Of a stretch of 64,000 bases of DNA, positions 1 through 9,320 are shown one piece after another. A program made the translations under genes and the position numbers. Position 1 is the stretch's first letter. Every line of letters begins with the position of its first letter. This DNA comes from Hoeflea phototrophica DFL-43 (lineage in GTDB: Bacteria > Pseudomonadota > Alphaproteobacteria > Rhizobiales > Rhizobiaceae). Below the pieces are notes generated by a model, which saw nothing but the letters and a program-made list of their open reading frames with translations, was not told the origin of the DNA and made no database searches. The stretch is taken from assembly GCF_000154705.2 (NCBI RefSeq), contig NZ_CM002917.1:248001-312000 (forward strand), read 5' to 3'.

Positions 1-156
1 CTTCGAGCCGCTCATGTCAGACCGGTAACCGCCGAGCCAGACCACGCCTGGCAGATCGCGTCCGATCCCGGTTGCGGCGCGCATAAGCGCTGCAATTGGT
101 CTTGCTGCATTGCCGTCACCGACGGTCAGTTCTTTGGCAATTGGGTTCATCGTCAT
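1..156 (-). CDS. alpha/beta hydrolase (partial, N-terminal 52 residues)
   Basis: The minus strand opens at position 156 or 150 with an ATG and runs off the window start, so only the N-terminus is present. The readable protein ends with a beta-strand and turn of the form PGVVWLGGYRSDMSGSK. This resembles the first strand and oxyanion-side loop of ABHD10-type alpha/beta hydrolases, in which PG(I/V)xxLPGYxSDMxGxKA is typical. The catalytic Ser-Asp-His residues lie outside the window, so the assignment rests on this one motif. Two in-frame ATGs sit six bases apart and I cannot choose between them. The gene is divergent from infC, and the roughly 190 bases between them must hold both promoters. 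Confidence 0.6.
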   Translation of the reverse strand, partial: MTMNPIAKELTVGDGNAARPIAALMRAATGIGRDLPGVVWLGGYRSDMSGSK

Positions 157-342
157 CACCCCGTTTCTCAAGAAGTTTTTGCTCTCTTACAAGATTCGGC
201 GCTGATCGGCGTAACCTGTGGTGATTTTTTCGCTAAGTCATGCTATTGACAGCCGCCCGCTGATCAGGACATTGCGCGAAAACATCTGTGCTCGCGCTTC
301 GCAATCGGCGGAACCGGACCAATTATTCAGGAGACCAAAGCC

Positions 343-879
343 ATTCGCAGACCTTTCAGAGCGCCGCCGACCACCAATGAAGGCCCCCGCGCGAACCAGA
401 ACATCCGGGCCGCACAGGTCCAACTCATCGATGCTGAAGGCCAGAACCATGGCGTCTTGGCAACCGACCAGGCACTTGCCATGGCGGAAGAGGCAGGTCT
501 CGATCTTGTCGAGATCAACTCCAACGGCGACGTGCCGGTCTGCAAGATCGTCGATCTGGGCAAGCTGAAATACCAGTCACAGAAAAAGGCGTCCGAGGCG
601 CGCAAGAAGCAGAAGACCGTCGAGGTCAAGGAAATCAAGATGCGCCCGAATATCGACACACATGATTATGATGTGAAGATGCGCGCCATGAACCGCTTCT
701 TTGACGAGGGTGACAAGGTCAAGGTGACCTTGCGCTTCCGCGGCCGTGAAATGGCCCATATGGAGCTGGGCATGAAGCTGCTTCAGAAGGTCAAGGATGA
801 CACCGTCGAGATCGCCAAGGTGGAAGCCGAGCCGAAGCTCGAAGGCCGTCAGATGATGATGGTCCTGGCTCCGAAATAA
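343..879 (+). CDS. infC: Translation initiation factor IF-3 (ATT start codon)
   Basis: IF-3 binds the 30S subunit, prevents premature joining of 50S and checks the start codon and initiator tRNA. The 178-residue protein has the usual two domains: an N-domain containing VQLIDAEGQ followed by a lysine-rich linker, and a C-domain with [17 protein letters not shown] and LRFRGREM. The start is the unusual part. Family homology extends upstream of the first ordinary start-like codon (TTG 457) to the peptide RRPFRAPPT, and no ATG, GTG or TTG in frame covers it. The codon just before RRPF is ATT at 343, placed 9 bases after an AGGAG (329-333). An AUU start is the known device by which IF-3 represses its own mRNA. 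A hairpin terminator follows the gene. Confidence 0.96.
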   Translation: MRRPFRAPPTTNEGPRANQNIRAAQVQLIDAEGQNHGVLATDQALAMAEEAGLDLVEINSNGDVPVCKIVDLGKLKYQSQKKASEARKKQKTVEVKEIKMRPNIDTHDYDVKMRAMNRFFDEGDKVKVTLRFRGREMAHMELGMKLLQKVKDDTVEIAKVEAEPKLEGRQMMMVLAPK

Positions 880-901
880 CGCCTTTTTGGCAATATGATT
901 G

Positions 902-932
902 ACCGGTCCTGCTGTCGCGGGGCCGGTTTTTT
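902..932 (+). terminator. Rho-independent terminator after infC
   Basis: ACCGGTCC at 902-909 pairs with GGGCCGGT at 920-927 (8 bp with one G-U pair) and runs into six T. It separates infC transcription from the rpmI-rplT promoter that follows. Confidence 0.8.
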
Positions 933-963
933 GCTGCAAACGCGCAAATTCAAGACTGGGCCG

Positions 964-992
964 TTGCGCTTTTGCGCAGCCGGGTCTATAAG
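964..992 (+). promoter_or_regulatory. Promoter of rpmI-rplT
   Basis: TTGCGC at 964-969, a 17-base spacer, and TATAAG at 987-992 form a well-spaced housekeeping sigma promoter just downstream of the infC terminator. The predicted start of transcription near 999 leaves a leader of about 140 bases before rpmI, long enough to hold an L20-responsive structure, although I could not fold one with confidence. Confidence 0.65.
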
Positions 993-1142
993 GCGCGCGT
1001 TCAAACCGGCCGGCAGGGCATGCCGAGGCGGTTTCCAACGCTTGATGCTCAAGGGTTCTTCGCCCCTGAGCGTCTCACCCAACAAGAAGATGGCTGCACA
1101 GGCGTCATTGTGGCGCTTAAAGGCCTGATAAGGAGTAGCGAA

Positions 1143-1343
1143 ATGCCCAAGATGAAGACGAAGTCGTCTGCCAAGAAGCGGTTCAAGATCACCGCAACCG
1201 GCAAGGTGAAATCCGCCGCCGCGGGCAAGCGCCACGGCATGATCAAGCGGTCCAACAAGTTCATTCGCGACGCACGCGGCACCATGGTTCTTTCCGAGCC
1301 TGACGCCAAGATCGTCAAGAAGTTCCTTCCCAACGGCCTGTAA
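1143..1343 (+). CDS. rpmI: 50S ribosomal protein L35
   Basis: L35 is a small basic protein of the large ribosomal subunit. The 66 residues begin [15 protein letters not shown] and end FLPNGL, both hallmarks of the family, and the length is normal. The ATG at 1143 is preceded by an AAGGAG ribosome binding site. It is followed 37 bases later by rplT, in the order infC, rpmI, rplT that is conserved in most bacteria. In this genome infC is separated from the pair by a terminator and a new promoter, so the two ribosomal genes can be expressed independently of IF-3. Confidence 0.98.
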   Translation: MPKMKTKSSAKKRFKITATGKVKSAAAGKRHGMIKRSNKFIRDARGTMVLSEPDAKIVKKFLPNGL

Positions 1344-1380
1344 GCAGAGCCGGGACCAGCGATTTTAAGGAGATCATGAG

Positions 1381-1782
1381 ATGGCACGCGTAAAACGGGG
1401 CGTTACCGCCCATGCAAAACACAAGAAGGTCCTGAAGAAAGCCAAGGGCTTTTATGGACGCCGCAAAAATACCATTCGCGCTGCGAAGGCCGCTGTCGAC
1501 AAGTCGATGCAGTATGCCTACCGCGACCGCAAGGTGCGCAAGCGCAATTTCCGCGCTCTGTGGATCCAGCGCATCAATGCCGCTGTCCGCGAACATGGCC
1601 TGACCTATGGCCGCTTCATCGATGGCCTCACAAAGGCCGGTATCGAAGTTGACCGTAAGGTGCTTTCCGACATGGCGATCCATGATGCGGAAGCCTTCGG
1701 CGTGCTGGTTGCAGCCGCGAAGAAAGAGCTTGAATACCTCAAGGACAAGACTCCGAACGAGTTTGAAAGCGCTGTCGCCTAA
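1381..1782 (+). CDS. rplT: 50S ribosomal protein L20
   Basis: L20 binds 23S rRNA early in 50S assembly and in many bacteria represses its own operon. The 133-residue protein starts [16 protein letters not shown] and contains the typical [14 protein letters not shown] and [22 protein letters not shown] segments. The N-terminal arm is strongly basic, the C-terminus is globular, and the length is normal for alphaproteobacteria. AAGGAG precedes the ATG. A perfect 10-bp hairpin terminator follows. Confidence 0.98.
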   Translation: MARVKRGVTAHAKHKKVLKKAKGFYGRRKNTIRAAKAAVDKSMQYAYRDRKVRKRNFRALWIQRINAAVREHGLTYGRFIDGLTKAGIEVDRKVLSDMAIHDAEAFGVLVAAAKKELEYLKDKTPNEFESAVA

Positions 1783-1824
1783 GCCAGCGTTTTCCCCTCG
1801 ACACAGTCTGAATTGACCATTTGG

Positions 1825-1864
1825 GATCCCGCGCTGGCACGGCTGGCGCGGGATCTTTCGTTTT
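1825..1864 (+). terminator. Rho-independent terminator after rplT
   Basis: GATCCCGCGC (1825-1834) pairs perfectly with GCGCGGGATC (1846-1855). An interrupted T tract follows and ends just before the next start codon at 1874. Confidence 0.85.
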
Positions 1865-1873
1865 GGATGAAGC

Positions 1874-2737
1874 ATGGGCGACGACACAAACAAGGATGAG
1901 GTACTGTCCGCCGACGAGCTGTCGCAGGTGCTGCACGCGCTTGCCGGCTCGCCGGATCGCCGCATCACACCGATCAACATTTCGGGGCGTCGGGTCTGGA
2001 TCAAGCGTTACGACATCGAGCCGCGGGCATTGGCCAAGCGGCTGCACTGGCTGATCTCGCCGATCCTGTTTCCTGTGTTCCTGCGTGGCTCGGAGCCTGC
2101 TCTGGGGGAGGCCGGTGTCGAACGCGAGTGTTCCAAACTGGCTGCGTTCCGCGCTGCGGGTTTCCAGACGCCGGATGTGGTTTACCGTTCGGGCGCAACT
2201 CTTGTCCTGTCGGATGTGTCTCCGATCCTGACCGAGCAACTGGCCGGCGCGACCGAACTGGAGCGGCGTGAGCTGCTGCCAATACTGTTTGCCGTTTTGG
2301 GCCGGATTCACAGTATGGGTCTGGTTCATGGCCGCCCGCATCTGCGCGACATGTCGATGAGGAATGGCGACATATGTTTCTTCGACTTCGAGGAGGCGCC
2401 TGAAACCACCATGCCGCTTGCCGATGCCCAGGCCCGCGATCTGTGGCTCATGATGCTGCCCGTGGTCGCGGCAGAGTCTGACACTGGGCAGTGCCGGTTG
2501 TTGTTGCAGGCATGGCTGAACAGGGCGCCGGTCGCATCGATCGCGGCTCTCCTGCGTTTCCTCAAATTCTGCAGGCCGCTGCTGGGGTTGGCGCGGCTGG
2601 TGCCGGTGTCGCTCCAGGGCAGCGATCTCAAGCGATTTCTTGGCACGGCAAGGTTCCTCGTCGCGTCAATTTCGGATATGGACAGCGCAATCGCCACAAA
2701 CGGTCATCGCGCAGGATCACAACAGGTAAAGTCATGA
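1874..2737 (+). CDS. WaaP/BUD32-like small protein kinase
   Basis: This 287-residue protein looks like a small kinase-fold enzyme of the lipopolysaccharide-kinase/BUD32 group. A putative nucleotide-binding lysine lies in [10 protein letters not shown] (about residue 43). The catalytic loop is replaced by [15 protein letters not shown] and is followed by the metal-binding segment CFFDFEEAP. The usual HGDxHxxN pattern is altered to HGRPHLRD, so activity and substrate are uncertain. The ATG at 1874 lies directly after the rplT terminator. The stop codon overlaps the pheS start (ATGA), so it is translationally coupled to phenylalanyl-tRNA synthetase. The substrate could be a lipid-A-type sugar or a protein, and nothing nearby settles which. 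Confidence 0.7.
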   Translation: MGDDTNKDEVLSADELSQVLHALAGSPDRRITPINISGRRVWIKRYDIEPRALAKRLHWLISPILFPVFLRGSEPALGEAGVERECSKLAAFRAAGFQTPDVVYRSGATLVLSDVSPILTEQLAGATELERRELLPILFAVLGRIHSMGLVHGRPHLRDMSMRNGDICFFDFEEAPETTMPLADAQARDLWLMMLPVVAAESDTGQCRLLLQAWLNRAPVASIAALLRFLKFCRPLLGLARLVPVSLQGSDLKRFLGTARFLVASISDMDSAIATNGHRAGSQQVKS

Positions 2738-3819
2738 GCCAGTACCAGACACTCGAATCCTCAATCATGGCCGAGATTTCGGGCGCTTCCGACGAGGCCG
2801 CCATCGAAGCGGTGCGGGTCGCAGCCCTCGGCAAGAAGGGCTCGGTTTCCGAGCTGCTCAAGGGGCTGGGCAAGATGTCCGCCGAGGAGCGTCAGGAGGC
2901 TGGTCCCGCGATCAACGGTTTGAAAACCCGCGTCGCTGATGCCATTTCCGCGCGCAAGACCGAGCTCAGGGATGCCGCCATCACAGAGCGTCTGGCGCAT
3001 GAAAGTGTCGACATCAGCCTGCCGGCGCGGACCTCACCGGTCGAGCGTGGGCGCATTCACCCGATCAGCCAGATCGTCGACGAGATCACGGCGATCTTTG
3101 CCGATATGGGCTTCTCGATCGCCGAAGGTCCGGACATCGAAACCGACTACTACAATTTCACCGCACTCAATTTCCCCGACGGACACCCGGCGCGCGAAAT
3201 GCACGACACCTTCTTTCTCGAGCCTGATGCAAATGGCGAGCGCAAGGTGCTCAGGACCCACACCTCGCCGGTTCAGATCCGCACCATGGAAGCCCAGACA
3301 CCGCCGATCCGCATTGTCATTCCGGGCAAGACCTACCGGCAGGACAGTGACGCGACCCATTCGCCGATGTTCCATCAGGTTGAAGGCCTGGTGATCGACA
3401 AGCAGGCCAATGTGGGGCATTTGCGCTGGGTGCTGGAAGAGTTCTGCAAGGCCTTCTTCGAGGTCGACAACGTCACCATGCGGTTCAGACCCTCCTTCTT
3501 CCCCTTCACCGAACCGTCCTTCGAGGTCGACATCCAGTGCGACCGCACCTCGGGACCGATCGTCAAGTTCGGCGAAGGCTCCGACTGGATGGAGATTCTG
3601 GGCTGCGGCATGGTACACCCCAATGTGTTGCGCGCCGGCGGGCTCGATCCCGATGAATACCAGGGTTTTGCCTGGGGCATGGGGCTCGACCGCATTGCCA
3701 TGCTGAAATACGGCATGCCGGACCTTCGCGATTTCTTCAACGCCGATGTGCGTTGGACCAGCCATTATGGTTTCCGCCCGCTCGACGTGCCGACGCTGTT
3801 CGGCGGCCTGAGTGCATAA
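2734..3819 (+). CDS. pheS: Phenylalanine--tRNA ligase alpha subunit
   Basis: Catalytic subunit of the (alpha-beta)2 cytosolic enzyme that charges tRNA-Phe. The 361-residue protein has an N-terminal coiled-coil region (residues 1-100) that contacts tRNA, then the class II core with motif 2 around [15 protein letters not shown] and motif 3 in [17 protein letters not shown]. The start ATG at 2734 overlaps the upstream kinase gene by four bases and gives [10 protein letters not shown], the expected beginning. pheT follows after 26 bases. The length is normal. Confidence 0.98.
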   Translation: MSQYQTLESSIMAEISGASDEAAIEAVRVAALGKKGSVSELLKGLGKMSAEERQEAGPAINGLKTRVADAISARKTELRDAAITERLAHESVDISLPARTSPVERGRIHPISQIVDEITAIFADMGFSIAEGPDIETDYYNFTALNFPDGHPAREMHDTFFLEPDANGERKVLRTHTSPVQIRTMEAQTPPIRIVIPGKTYRQDSDATHSPMFHQVEGLVIDKQANVGHLRWVLEEFCKAFFEVDNVTMRFRPSFFPFTEPSFEVDIQCDRTSGPIVKFGEGSDWMEILGCGMVHPNVLRAGGLDPDEYQGFAWGMGLDRIAMLKYGMPDLRDFFNADVRWTSHYGFRPLDVPTLFGGLSA

Positions 3820-3845
3820 ATTGAGCGTGCAAGGAGTATAGACCC

Positions 3846-6257
3846 ATGAAATTCACACTCTCCTGGCTCAAGGATCATCTTGAGACCGATGCAACGCTGG
3901 ATCAGATCTGCGAGCGCCTGACCGCGATCGGGCTCGAGGTCGAGGATGTCGATGACAAGAAGGCCTACCAGCCCTTCGTCATCGCCAAGGTGCTCAGCGC
4001 TGAAAAGCACCCGGAAGCAGATCGCCTGAAGGTGCTTTCCGTCGATGCGGGCGACGGCAACCCGGTACAGATCGTCTGTGGCGCGCCCAATGCACGCGCG
4101 GGTCTGGTCGGCGCGCTGGCGCGTCCCGGGACCTATGTGCCGGGCATCGACGTGACGCTTTCGGTCGGTAAGATCCGCGGCGTCGAAAGCCACGGCATGA
4201 TGTGCTCCGAGCGGGAACTCGACATGTCCGACGAGCATGATGGCATCATCGATCTGCCTGATGATGCGCCGGTCGGCACGCCGTTTGCGGCCTATGCCGG
4301 CCTGGATGATCCGGTCATCGAAATCAATCTGACGCCGAACCGTCCCGATTGCACCTCGATCTTCGGCATCGCCCGGGATCTGGCGGCTTCGGGTCTGGGA
4401 ACGCTGAAGGCCCCGAAGGCGCCGGAGTTTGCCGTCGAAGGCGAGACCACGCAGAACGTGAAACTCATTCTCGATGACGAGAGCCTCTGCCCCGGCTTCG
4501 CCTGGCGGCTGGTGCGCGGCGTCAAGAACGGACCAAGTCCGAAATGGATGCAGAAGCGTCTGCTCGCCATCGGCCTTCGCCCGATTTCGGCGCTGGTCGA
4601 CGTCACCAATTACATGACCTTCGATCAGGGCCGGCCGATGCACGTCTTTGACGCCGACAAGGTCAAGGGCGATCTGGTGGTTCGCCGCGCCCAGGAGGGC
4701 GAGGAAATCCTGGCGCTCGACACCCGCACCTACAAGCTCAACCCGTCCAATGTGGTGATTGCTGATGACAATGGGCCGGAATCCATTGGCGGCATCATGG
4801 GTGGCGAGCATTCGGGCTGTGACGAGAACACCACCAATGTGTTGATCGAATCCGCGCTCTGGGATCCGATCAACATCGCCAAGACCGGCCGCAGCCATTC
4901 GATCATCACCGATGCGCGGTATCGCTTCGAGCGCGGCGTTGATCCTGAATACATGGTGCCGGGCCTTGAGCGCACCACCGAACTGGTGCTCGAGATGTGT
5001 GGCGGCAAGGCAGCAGCGGCGCGTGTTGAAGGCTACAAGGGACATCAGAAGAAGATCGTCGATTTCCCCTTCTCCGAGGTCAGGCGCCTGACCGGGCTGT
5101 CGGTCTCAAATGAGGAAGCACGCGCCATTCTTAATGGTTTGGGCTTCGAAGTGAGCGGCAGCGGTGAGACGGTTCAGGTCGCGGTTCCTTCCTGGCGTCC
5201 GGATGTCGACGGCAAGGCCGATCTGGTGGAAGAAGTCATGCGGGTGCATGGCGTCGACAACATCAAGCCGGAGCCCCTGCCGACCATGGGTGCGGTCAAT
5301 GAGAAGATCCTGACCACGCTGCAGATCCGCACGCGGCTTGCCAAGCGTGCGCTCGCCTCACGCGGCATGCTCGAAGCGGTTACCTGGTCGTTCATCTCCG
5401 AAGAACAGGCGAAACTGTTCGGTGGCGGCGACCGCAGCCTCAAGCTCGCCAATCCGATTGCCGCCGACATGTCCGACATGCGGCCTTCGCTGCTGCCCGG
5501 CTTGATCTCTGCCGCTGGCCGCAATGGCGCCCGCGGCTATGGCGATGTGGCGCTGTTCGAGGTTTCCGGAACCTATGAGAACGACACACCAAAGGGTCAA
5601 CGCCGTGTTGCCGGCGGTGTTCGCCGTGGCACTGCCGGGCTCAACGGGGGCGGGCGTCACTGGGACGGTGCGGCAAAGCCTGTCGGTGTGTTTGACGCCA
5701 AGGCCGATGCCATTGCCGTACTGGAAGCCTGCGGCGCGCCAGTTGATCGCCTCTCGTTTGAACGCGGGGCGGCCGACTGGTACCACCCAGGCCGCTCCGG
5801 CCTGATCAAGCTCGGCCCAAAGACCGTGCTCGGCCATTTCGGCGAGTTCCATCCAAACACGCTTGATGCGCTGGATGTCTCAGGTCCGCTCTGCGGCTTC
5901 GAGGTCTTCATCGATGCGATTCCCGAGCCAAAACGCAAGGTAACCCGCACCAAGCCGGTGCTTGAGCTCTCGGCCTTCCAGGCTGTGCGCCGCGATTTTG
6001 CCTTTGTGGTCGATGCCGATGTGGCGTCCGCCACGCTGGTGCGCGCGGCGCAGGGAGCTGACAAGCAACTCGTCACCGGAGTCACGGTCTTCGACCTGTT
6101 CGAAGGCCCGTCGCTTGGCGAAGGCAAGAAGTCGGTCGCCATCGAAATCACCATCCAGCCGCGCGAGCGGACGCTGACCGACGAGGACCTCGACAAGATC
6201 GCCAAATCGGTCATCGCCAATGTCGAGAAGTCCTCAGGCGGCGTCTTGCGGGGTTAA
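3846..6257 (+). CDS. pheT: Phenylalanine--tRNA ligase beta subunit
   Basis: Structural and editing subunit of PheRS. At 803 residues it shows the complete bacterial domain order: the N-terminal region starting [14 protein letters not shown], the EMAP-like tRNA-binding domain (about 40-150, with [11 protein letters not shown]), B3/B4 editing (about 210-370, with [15 protein letters not shown]), B5 (about 400-475), the core fold, and the C-terminal anticodon-binding FDX-ACB domain ending in [17 protein letters not shown] 13-bp hairpin terminator lies about 50 bases downstream. Confidence 0.98.
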   Translation: MKFTLSWLKDHLETDATLDQICERLTAIGLEVEDVDDKKAYQPFVIAKVLSAEKHPEADRLKVLSVDAGDGNPVQIVCGAPNARAGLVGALARPGTYVPGIDVTLSVGKIRGVESHGMMCSERELDMSDEHDGIIDLPDDAPVGTPFAAYAGLDDPVIEINLTPNRPDCTSIFGIARDLAASGLGTLKAPKAPEFAVEGETTQNVKLILDDESLCPGFAWRLVRGVKNGPSPKWMQKRLLAIGLRPISALVDVTNYMTFDQGRPMHVFDADKVKGDLVVRRAQEGEEILALDTRTYKLNPSNVVIADDNGPESIGGIMGGEHSGCDENTTNVLIESALWDPINIAKTGRSHSIITDARYRFERGVDPEYMVPGLERTTELVLEMCGGKAAAARVEGYKGHQKKIVDFPFSEVRRLTGLSVSNEEARAILNGLGFEVSGSGETVQVAVPSWRPDVDGKADLVEEVMRVHGVDNIKPEPLPTMGAVNEKILTTLQIRTRLAKRALASRGMLEAVTWSFISEEQAKLFGGGDRSLKLANPIAADMSDMRPSLLPGLISAAGRNGARGYGDVALFEVSGTYENDTPKGQRRVAGGVRRGTAGLNGGGRHWDGAAKPVGVFDAKADAIAVLEACGAPVDRLSFERGAADWYHPGRSGLIKLGPKTVLGHFGEFHPNTLDALDVSGPLCGFEVFIDAIPEPKRKVTRTKPVLELSAFQAVRRDFAFVVDADVASATLVRAAQGADKQLVTGVTVFDLFEGPSLGEGKKSVAIEITIQPRERTLTDEDLDKIAKSVIANVEKSSGGVLRG

Positions 6258-6295
6258 GAGGTTCGAACCCGATTGCCGACCCCGATGTATCGGCG

Positions 6296-6338
6296 AAAAA
6301 ATCAGGCGGCGCTCTTATGTGAAGAGCGCCGCCTTTTT
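6296..6338. terminator. Bidirectional terminator between pheT and zinT
   Basis: AGGCGGCGCTCTT (6304-6316) and AAGAGCGCCGCCT (6322-6334) form a perfect 13-bp stem with a 5-base loop. A T run follows on the plus strand (6334-6338), and an A run precedes it (6296-6301), which reads as T on the minus strand. It can therefore stop both pheT and the converging zinT. Confidence 0.92.
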
Positions 6339-6366
6339 CATGTGAACAGGACTTTGCGGCGCGCAA

Positions 6367-7038
6367 TCAGTGCGCGAGCATTTCCTTTACAATTTCGTCT
6401 GCTGTGAGACCCGATGGATAGTATGTCGGCCAGTTGGTGACTTCCTCCAGCAGGGCGGCGCGATCATTGCCGGAATAGAGATGATAGTGACCTGCCTTGC
6501 CCGGAGCGATGGCATGGTCGCTGAACTGAACGAACATCGGCGCTGCGTCGTCGCCGGCGGTTTTCCTGAAGATGTAGCGAACGCCGCGATTGCCTTTCTT
6601 GTAGGTCAGCACCTCGCGCCCGTCCGGGGCATACTGCGCCGCCACCGGCTTGCCTTCACGATAGAAGGTGAAAATGTCGCCACCGATGGTGATGCGCTCG
6701 ACATCCGTCTTGTAGCCGGTCTGATAATAGGCGCGGTATTCCTCGGCGCTCTTCTCGCCGTGTGCAGCCTTGTGGGCCATAACCGGCTCCAGCGAGCCGT
6801 CAAGCAGATAGGGATAGACCGACTGCCAGTCGCCTTGCCAATCCGAAAGCGTCCGGTCCTCGATCTGGCTGTCCTCGAAATATCCACGATAGATGTCGTC
6901 ACTCTTGTGTGCTTCGTGGGTGTGTCCCTTGTCCGATGCCGCCGCTGCCGGACTGTGGGCGAGCGACATGGTCGCCATCAGCACCGCGCAAGCGATCCCC
7001 AGAGCCCTGCCATATCTGAAGATGAAAATGTTCTGCAT
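6367..7038 (-). CDS. zinT: Periplasmic zinc-binding protein ZinT
   Basis: ZinT captures zinc in the periplasm and hands it to the ZnuABC system under zinc starvation. The protein has a signal peptide (hydrophobic stretch GIACAVLMATMSLAHSPAAAA), a His-rich stretch GHTHEAHK after the cleavage site, and the lipocalin-like domain. SDHAIAPGKAGHYHLYSG carries the conserved metal-binding histidines. I start it at the ATG at 7038 (223 residues), 12 bases after a GAGG. An in-frame ATG at 7089 has no ribosome binding site and falls inside the candidate Zur operator, so it is unlikely to be used. No zinc transporter genes are adjacent. Confidence 0.92.
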   Translation of the reverse strand: MQNIFIFRYGRALGIACAVLMATMSLAHSPAAAASDKGHTHEAHKSDDIYRGYFEDSQIEDRTLSDWQGDWQSVYPYLLDGSLEPVMAHKAAHGEKSAEEYRAYYQTGYKTDVERITIGGDIFTFYREGKPVAAQYAPDGREVLTYKKGNRGVRYIFRKTAGDDAAPMFVQFSDHAIAPGKAGHYHLYSGNDRAALLEEVTNWPTYYPSGLTADEIVKEMLAH

Positions 7039-7084
7039 GCCTAAAACCTCGATTGTTGGTGGAGAGATTACTCTCAATGGATAC

Positions 7085-7102
7085 GTCATGTAATAACGTA
7101 AC
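7085..7102 (-). promoter_or_regulatory. Candidate Zur operator of zinT
   Basis: On the minus strand the 18-mer GTTACGTTATTACATGAC is an imperfect palindrome, with 6 of 9 pairs complementary. From memory, it differs at three positions from the alphaproteobacterial Zur-type sequence GTTATGTTATAACATAAC. It lies 47-64 bases upstream of the zinT start, where a repressor would block the promoter. The site also agrees with ZinT being a classic Zur target. Confidence 0.6.
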
Positions 7103-7267
7103 GTTTTCCTCTATCGAGGGCTCCTTTGGATTGCAAGGCCCCTTCTTAAAATTCCGAGCAGGATTTTGCGGTGACAGGCACGCTCCAATGAAATTTCATC
7201 CTGTGCGGTAGGCGAACGGTCACCGGGCGGTCTATAAGCGAACCGAACTTGCGTGAGAAATGGGCCC

Positions 7268-8653
7268 ATGAACCTTATTCTGAATTCAGACAGCTACAAA
7301 TATTCGCACTTTGCGCAGTATCCGCCCGAAACCGCGGCGATCTCGGCCTATGTCGAGGCCCGCCCTGGCGGCAAGCATGACCATGTGCTGTTCTTCGGGC
7401 TGCAGATGTTCCTGAAGGATTATCTTTCCCGCAGGATCACCATGAACGATGTCGACGAGGCGGAAGCGATGATCACCGCCCACGGCTTGCCCTTCCACCG
7501 CGAAGGCTTCGAGAAGATCGTTACCCGTCATAATGGGCATCTTCCCCTGCTGATCGAGGCGCTGCCTGAAGGGATGATCGCCCCCGTAGGCACGCCGCTG
7601 GTGCAGGTCAGAAACACCGATCCGGATTTCTTCTGGCTCCCGACCTTCATCGAGACCGCGCTGCTGCGCGCTGTCTGGTATCCCTCCACCGTGGCCACCG
7701 TGTCACATGGCGCGCGTCAGATCATCTCGGCATCGCTCGAGCGTACCTGCGACACACCCGATGAGGTTCTGCCCTTTCGCCTGCATGATTTCGGCGCCCG
7801 TGGCGCCACCTCTGCCGAGCAGGCGGGCATCGGCGGCGTCGCCCATCTGGTGAGTTTCATGGGCACCGACACCGTCAGCGCGCTCGTCTATGCGCGCCGC
7901 TTCTACCACGAGCAGATGGCTGGTTTTTCCATTCCCGCCGCCGAACACTCGACCATGACCAGCTGGGGCGAGGACCGCGAGACCGAGGCCTACCGCAACA
8001 TGCTCAAGCAGTTTGCGGGGCCGGGGAAGCTCGTCGCGGTGGTGTCGGATTCCTACGATCTCTACCGCGCTGTCAAAAACATCTGGGGCGAAGAGCTCAA
8101 GGCCGAGGTCGAGGCCTCGGGCGGCACGCTGGTGGTGCGGCCGGACTCGGGCGACGCCTCCCGGGTGCCGGTCGACACGGTGGAAATGCTGGGCGAAATC
8201 TTCGGCTTCTCGCTCAACGCCAAAGGCTACAAGGTGCTCAATCCGGCGGTGCGGGTGATCCAGGGGGACGGGATCACGCCTGAGACCATCCGGGTCATTC
8301 TGGGCCGTCTCGAAGACCGCGGCTGGTCGGCTGAAAACATCGCCTTCGGCATGGGCGCGGGTCTGCTGCAGAAGGTCAATCGTGACACGCTGCGCTTTGC
8401 CATGAAGGCCAATGCCCGCCAGGATGATGACGGCGTCTGGCACGGCATCAACAAGAACCCGAAAACCGATCCGGGCAAGGCCTCCAAGCGCTACCGCCAG
8501 GCCGTGGTGGTGGAAAAGGGCTGCCCCCTGGGCGTAGCGCTCAAGGACATCGGAGACCGTGAAAACCTGATGCAGCCGGTCTGGCGTGATGGCGAATTGC
8601 TGGTCGACTGGACACTCACCCAGATCCGCGAGCGGGCCGCATCGAGCGATTGA
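7268..8653 (+). CDS. nadV: Nicotinamide phosphoribosyltransferase (NadV/NAMPT)
   Basis: Converts nicotinamide and PRPP to nicotinamide mononucleotide, a one-step entry to NAD salvage that bypasses deamidation. The 461-residue protein opens NLILNSDSYKYSHFAQYP, the signature start of the NAMPT family. It carries the core LHDFGARGATSAEQAGIGGVAH, the active-site segment SIPAAEHSTMTSWGEDRE, and VVRPDSGDA, which contacts PRPP. I chose the ATG at 7268; a GTG at 7253 would add five residues. A -10-like TATAAG at 7233-7238 lies ahead, without a clear -35. The gene stands alone, between zinT on the opposite strand and gtrA, with no NMN adenylyltransferase beside it. Confidence 0.93.
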   Translation: MNLILNSDSYKYSHFAQYPPETAAISAYVEARPGGKHDHVLFFGLQMFLKDYLSRRITMNDVDEAEAMITAHGLPFHREGFEKIVTRHNGHLPLLIEALPEGMIAPVGTPLVQVRNTDPDFFWLPTFIETALLRAVWYPSTVATVSHGARQIISASLERTCDTPDEVLPFRLHDFGARGATSAEQAGIGGVAHLVSFMGTDTVSALVYARRFYHEQMAGFSIPAAEHSTMTSWGEDRETEAYRNMLKQFAGPGKLVAVVSDSYDLYRAVKNIWGEELKAEVEASGGTLVVRPDSGDASRVPVDTVEMLGEIFGFSLNAKGYKVLNPAVRVIQGDGITPETIRVILGRLEDRGWSAENIAFGMGAGLLQKVNRDTLRFAMKANARQDDDGVWHGINKNPKTDPGKASKRYRQAVVVEKGCPLGVALKDIGDRENLMQPVWRDGELLVDWTLTQIRERAASSD

Positions 8654-8675
8654 CGTTGGTCAGCAGCGACCGCGG

Positions 8676-9062
8676 TTACACATCCGGCCCGGGACCGAAC
8701 ACGAAGCGGGAATAGCCCAGATAGGCAAACAAGGTGGCGGAGCCTGATCCGAAGATCAGCGCCAGATAGGGCGAGAGCCCCGGCAGCAGCAACAGCAGGC
8801 CGGAATAGACCGAGTAATTGATCAGTGTGGAAACAAGGCCGACGCCGCCATAGCGGACGCCTTCCACAGCCACGTTCCGGTGCGAGGCGCCAAAGGTGAA
8901 AGTGCGATTGATGATATAGCTGCACACCAGTGCCGCGCCGATGGCAGGCGCCCGGGCGGTGAACGGGTCCAGCATTTTCAGTTCCAGCAGCAGCCAGAGC
9001 ACGCCCATATCGACCACGAAACCCACAGCGCCGGCAAACAGGAAGAATGACAGTCTTTTCAT
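8676..9062 (-). CDS. GtrA-family membrane protein
   Basis: A 128-residue protein with four predicted transmembrane helices (roughly 5-27, 36-52, 70-92, 98-118). It has the GtrA-family features FLFAGAVGFVVDMGVLWLLL near the start and SYIINRTFTFGA between helices 2 and 3. GtrA proteins are thought to help flip polyprenyl-phosphate-linked sugars across the inner membrane for O-antigen, teichoic-acid or arabinogalactan modification. The gene lies alone on the minus strand, converging with nadV. A GT2 of the usual GtrB partner type is 2.6 kb away on the same strand. Confidence 0.88.
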   Translation of the reverse strand: MKRLSFFLFAGAVGFVVDMGVLWLLLELKMLDPFTARAPAIGAALVCSYIINRTFTFGASHRNVAVEGVRYGGVGLVSTLINYSVYSGLLLLLPGLSPYLALIFGSGSATLFAYLGYSRFVFGPGPDV

Positions 9063-9320
9063 GCGGTGCGGTTTCGGCTTTCGGTTCTGGAAACCGGAAT
9101 TCTGGCCCGGTCGCTTGTCGGAACGTCCTCGCTTACATCCGTGCCAGCGTCAACCCGCCCTTGACCGGGTTTGTCACAATTCTTCTGCCCATATCCATTC
9201 TGTCGATGATTGAATGCAGCCCGGGTGTTGACAGGCCCCGCCTCCGGCGGGCTTGAATGCGCCCTGATCCGCGGCATGGCTGATGGCTGCCAAACATCCG
9301 CGGGAACGGGAGGAAAAAAC

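Noticed and set aside
246..274. Promoter of infC from TTGACA at 246-251
   Set aside because: The -35 is perfect, but the sequence 17-18 bases later (ACATTG) does not resemble a -10, so I do not claim it.
457..879. infC starting at TTG 457
   Set aside because: It would remove 38 residues that match the IF-3 N-terminal domain and has no ribosome binding site; ATT 343 fits both homology and spacing.
7039..7089. zinT starting at the ATG at 7089
   Set aside because: It lies inside a probable operator, lacks a ribosome binding site, and adds residues before the signal peptide.
9228..9258. Promoter of the MocA-type oxidoreductase from TTGACA at 9228
   Set aside because: No -10 at acceptable spacing; the nearby CCCGCC/GGCGGG hairpin may be fortuitous.
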